From UBA8524 sp964215915 (lineage in GTDB: Bacteria > Bacteroidota > Bacteroidia > UBA8524): a DNA stretch of 64,000 nucleotides. The notes below the pieces were generated by a model. That model saw only the letters and a list, made by a program, of their open reading frames with translations. It made no database searches and was not told the DNA's origin. The translations under genes and the position numbers were made by a program. The stretch is from assembly GCA_964215915.1 (NCBI GenBank), contig CAXPEB010000066.1:38915-102914 (forward strand), written 5' to 3'. Positions within the stretch are counted from its first letter, which is position 1. Every line of letters begins with the position of its first letter. This document shows, piece by piece, positions 62,213 to 64,000 of this stretch.

Positions 62213-63023
62213 CAGCTATCTGGGAATAAACCTGTGCCGCGCATTGAACCCCGGGCAAACGGTGTTGATGTCCGCTTCCGCCAATACTCCGGAAAACTGG
62301 GATTTCCAGTTTATTCAGGGCGAGATCGGCAAGGCGCTTACAGGCCTGGAAAACCAAGGGCCTTTTGACCGTGTATTTATTCTGGCAAGACCGGAGACGC
62401 AGGAGAACGGTATCCTTGAAACATTTTATTCGACCCTTTTCGGTATGATGGAAGACTTGCTGAAAAGGAATCCATACCTGGAAATCCATTTTCTGAGCAG
62501 CAGCCTGGTATACGCTTCCGATAGTCCGGAAGAGCTTACGGAACAAAGTCCCGTGGCACCTATTGCGCCCTATGAAGTCTGGAAAAAACGGTTTGAAGAC
62601 CGGTTGTGCTGGCTTTCGGAAATCCATCCCGGTTCCTCCGTACACCTTCACCGGATTCCCCTGCTGGTTGGCGGGGTATTGCGCCCTTCAGACCGGAAGA
62701 AACAACTGTTCTATGCCTGGTTTGCTCAATTTCTTGAAGGCAGGTACTGGCTGACGGGAGAAACGGATCCCGGATACGGAACATCCTGGCTGAACATTCC
62801 CGATTGGGTACACTGGGTGCTCCGTATGGAGAAGGGAAGGGGGCATTTTGTCTGGCTTCCCTGCAGCGGAAGGATTACGTATTCCTGCTTTATGAAGGAA
62901 GCATGGAAAAAGCTACTCTATAAACCTGCCACAGCATGGAGTCGCTGCCCCCGCTCATTTCTGTACCTGAAGAACAACAGTGGCGTGCCTCCGGGGGAGT
63001 TCTGGGATTGTTTCAACCCCTGA
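62178..63023 (+). CDS. NAD(P)-dependent epimerase/reductase-like protein
   Basis: 281 residues of extended SDR type. The nucleotide loop is IGSNSYLG (G10...G16, missing the usual middle Gly). Ser in HFLSSSLVYAS and Tyr-x3-Lys in YEVWK give the catalytic set. The second half is shorter than in sugar epimerases, so the substrate is unclear; reduction of an oxidised side chain is one possible role in this cluster. It overlaps the radical SAM gene by 35 bases on the same strand, indicating coupling, and its last 11 bases overlap the end of the oppositely oriented second precursor gene. Confidence 0.78.
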   Translation: MTQPATLVIGSNSYLGINLCRALNPGQTVLMSASANTPENWDFQFIQGEIGKALTGLENQGPFDRVFILARPETQENGILETFYSTLFGMMEDLLKRNPYLEIHFLSSSLVYASDSPEELTEQSPVAPIAPYEVWKKRFEDRLCWLSEIHPGSSVHLHRIPLLVGGVLRPSDRKKQLFYAWFAQFLEGRYWLTGETDPGYGTSWLNIPDWVHWVLRMEKGRGHFVWLPCSGRITYSCFMKEAWKKLLYKPATAWSRCPRSFLYLKNNSGVPPGEFWDCFNP

Positions 63024-63276
63024 CACCCATTACAGTGGGAGGGGAAGGGTTGCCGGCAGCGCCTCCGCTAACCTGGTCAAGTTCGTTTTCGCTCAGTTCC
63101 CCGGAACCGAAAGCCTGATCCCAAGCCTGGTCGAGGTCCTCTTTGGAGAACGAATACCCTTCCCGGTTCACCACCTGAAAGTAGTGGTCCCAATTGTTGA
63201 TCTGCATAAGTTCTTTACCCAGTTCCTGGTTGCTGTGGATATGATCCACCCATTTTTTTGCTGATTCGATTGACAT
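63013..63276 (-). CDS. RiPP precursor peptide 2, Nif11-like leader with GG motif
   Basis: 87 residues. The leader (SAKKWVDHIHSNQELGKEL, NREGYSFSKEDLDQAW, GELSENELDQVSGG) is a clear Nif11-like pattern, closer to the consensus than that of precursor 1. Cleavage after VSGG gives the 15-residue core AAGNPSPPTVMGVRG, again without cysteine and also without aromatic residues, but rich in Pro and Gly with one Met and one Arg. It lies on the minus strand, 18 bases downstream of the exported-protein gene, and its end overlaps the epimerase-like gene. The same C39 transporter is the obvious processing enzyme. Confidence 0.88.
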   Translation of the reverse strand: MSIESAKKWVDHIHSNQELGKELMQINNWDHYFQVVNREGYSFSKEDLDQAWDQAFGSGELSENELDQVSGGAAGNPSPPTVMGVRG

Positions 63277-63294
63277 AATACGTGAGTTGAAAAT

Positions 63295-63987
63295 TTATTT
63301 TTTAATGGTCCAGTTCATCTGTTTTTCAGCTGTGAAGCATACCTGTCGGCTGACGCGGGCTCCATCAAGGTTTTCGGCTTCCAGCTTTCTGCACCCGCCT
63401 CCGCAGGTAACCCGTGCGGTTTTTCCCGCGTATACTTTGTCTACAAACACCCCATCTACATAGAGGTAGAGAATTTCATCGGAGTTATTGGCTACGGATA
63501 CCTCGAATTCGCTTCCGCGATCCCTGCCATTCTCCTGTCGGTTCATGGTCTTTACCCGTGCCAGCAGAATCCGCAGATCCCGTTGTACGTTTACGTTCCC
63601 AAACTGCCCGGATGTTTCCATAGCCAACATTACCTGGCTGCTGTCCAGGTTCTCTTCCGGGGTGTTCAGCATGATTCCGCAACAGAGTCTGAAAAGGGTT
63701 TCGCTGTTGGCGGTATCAAATGCCTTTTGATGCAGGTTTTCCAGGGTATTAAGTTCCTGGGATAACAGAACCAACCCCTCCAGGTCCCTGTAAAGTATGG
63801 CTGAATCAATACGGTTTCCAAGTTCCTTTATTTGGAGTGACCTGCTGTTAAACAACCCCGCGAAATCATAATTCCCGAAATTAACCCGGGTGGGTGCGGT
63901 GTTTAGCAGGCTTGTATCCTGTGCCTGCAGTTTCATCAGGGAAAGCAACAGGACCGGAAGAAAGAATAGGGTGATTTTAGATCGCAT
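63295..63987 (-). CDS. Exported protein of unknown function, linked to precursor 2
   Basis: 230 residues with a signal peptide (FFLPVLLLSLMKLQAQ). The middle (about 45-155) is helical, and the C-terminal part is a beta-rich domain (EFEVSVANNSDEILYLYVDG, VYAGKTARVTCGGGC) with a paired CGGGC and a further Cys in RQVCF. It is the upstream partner of precursor 2, 18 bases apart, so the two are probably cotranscribed. An immunity or surface-binding role is conceivable but nothing in the sequence proves it. The promoter would lie outside the window. Confidence 0.65.
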   Translation of the reverse strand: MRSKITLFFLPVLLLSLMKLQAQDTSLLNTAPTRVNFGNYDFAGLFNSRSLQIKELGNRIDSAILYRDLEGLVLLSQELNTLENLHQKAFDTANSETLFRLCCGIMLNTPEENLDSSQVMLAMETSGQFGNVNVQRDLRILLARVKTMNRQENGRDRGSEFEVSVANNSDEILYLYVDGVFVDKVYAGKTARVTCGGGCRKLEAENLDGARVSRQVCFTAEKQMNWTIKK

Positions 63988-64000
63988 GTGGCTGTGTATT

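Overview
The window is a chromosomal segment of a Bacteroidota bacterium. The evidence is the dcw cluster with Bacteroidota-type FtsQ/FtsA/FtsZ tails, four giant surface proteins ending in type A Por-secretion (T9SS) sorting domains, one protein with a type B (gliding-motility-associated) sorting domain, and several promoter candidates of the TTTG-N(17-21)-TAnnTTTG kind. The species cannot be told from sequence reading alone.

Layout. (1) 1-5.1 kb: end of the division and cell-wall cluster, murG(3' end)-murC-ftsQ-ftsA-ftsZ, tightly packed and closed by a terminator. (2) 5.3-37.7 kb: a surface-protein region. Four modular proteins (about 1850, 2970, 1470 and 2050 aa) share one C-terminal architecture, PKD-PKD-CUB-PKD-PKD-GEVED-five DUF5011-like repeats-T9SS type A domain, but carry different N-terminal heads: beta-helix, triple beta-helix, sialidase-type N-domain, and glycine-rich domain plus beta-helix. 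A fifth protein is a beta-propeller/Ig-repeat protein with a type B domain. Strong hairpin terminators separate most of these genes. yqgE and a class-A-beta-lactamase-fold lipoprotein sit among them. (3) 37.8-49.9 kb: a five-repeat exported protein, recJ-lptB, an exported protein of unknown function, divergent purF and aroQ, a small putative PD-(D/E)XK-type protein, about 950 bases of apparently degenerate DNA, an outer-membrane barrel, an McbG/Qnr-like pentapeptide protein, a small phosphatase-like protein and two hypothetical proteins. (4) 50.0 kb to the end: a RiPP (ribosomally made, modified peptide) gene cluster.

The RiPP cluster is the most interesting part. It has the full NHLM-type export set: a membrane-fusion protein, an ABC transporter with an intact C39 peptidase, and a second ABC protein. 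It has two Nif11-like precursor peptides with double-glycine motifs and short, cysteine-free cores (ASPVNRTSHGGWYSGD and AAGNPSPPTVMGVRG). It also has an unusually rich set of candidate modifying enzymes: a short cytochrome P450, a radical SAM protein with C-terminal auxiliary cysteines, two phytanoyl-CoA-dioxygenase-like proteins, a JmjC/cupin-like oxygenase, a B12-type radical SAM protein with a CX4CX2C cluster motif, and an NAD-dependent epimerase/reductase-like protein. No YcaO, LanM/LanB or nitrile-hydratase-type enzyme is seen. The likely scheme is leader-guided oxidation, cross-linking or methylation of the cores, then leader removal at GG and export by the C39 transporter. The product and its target are unknown.
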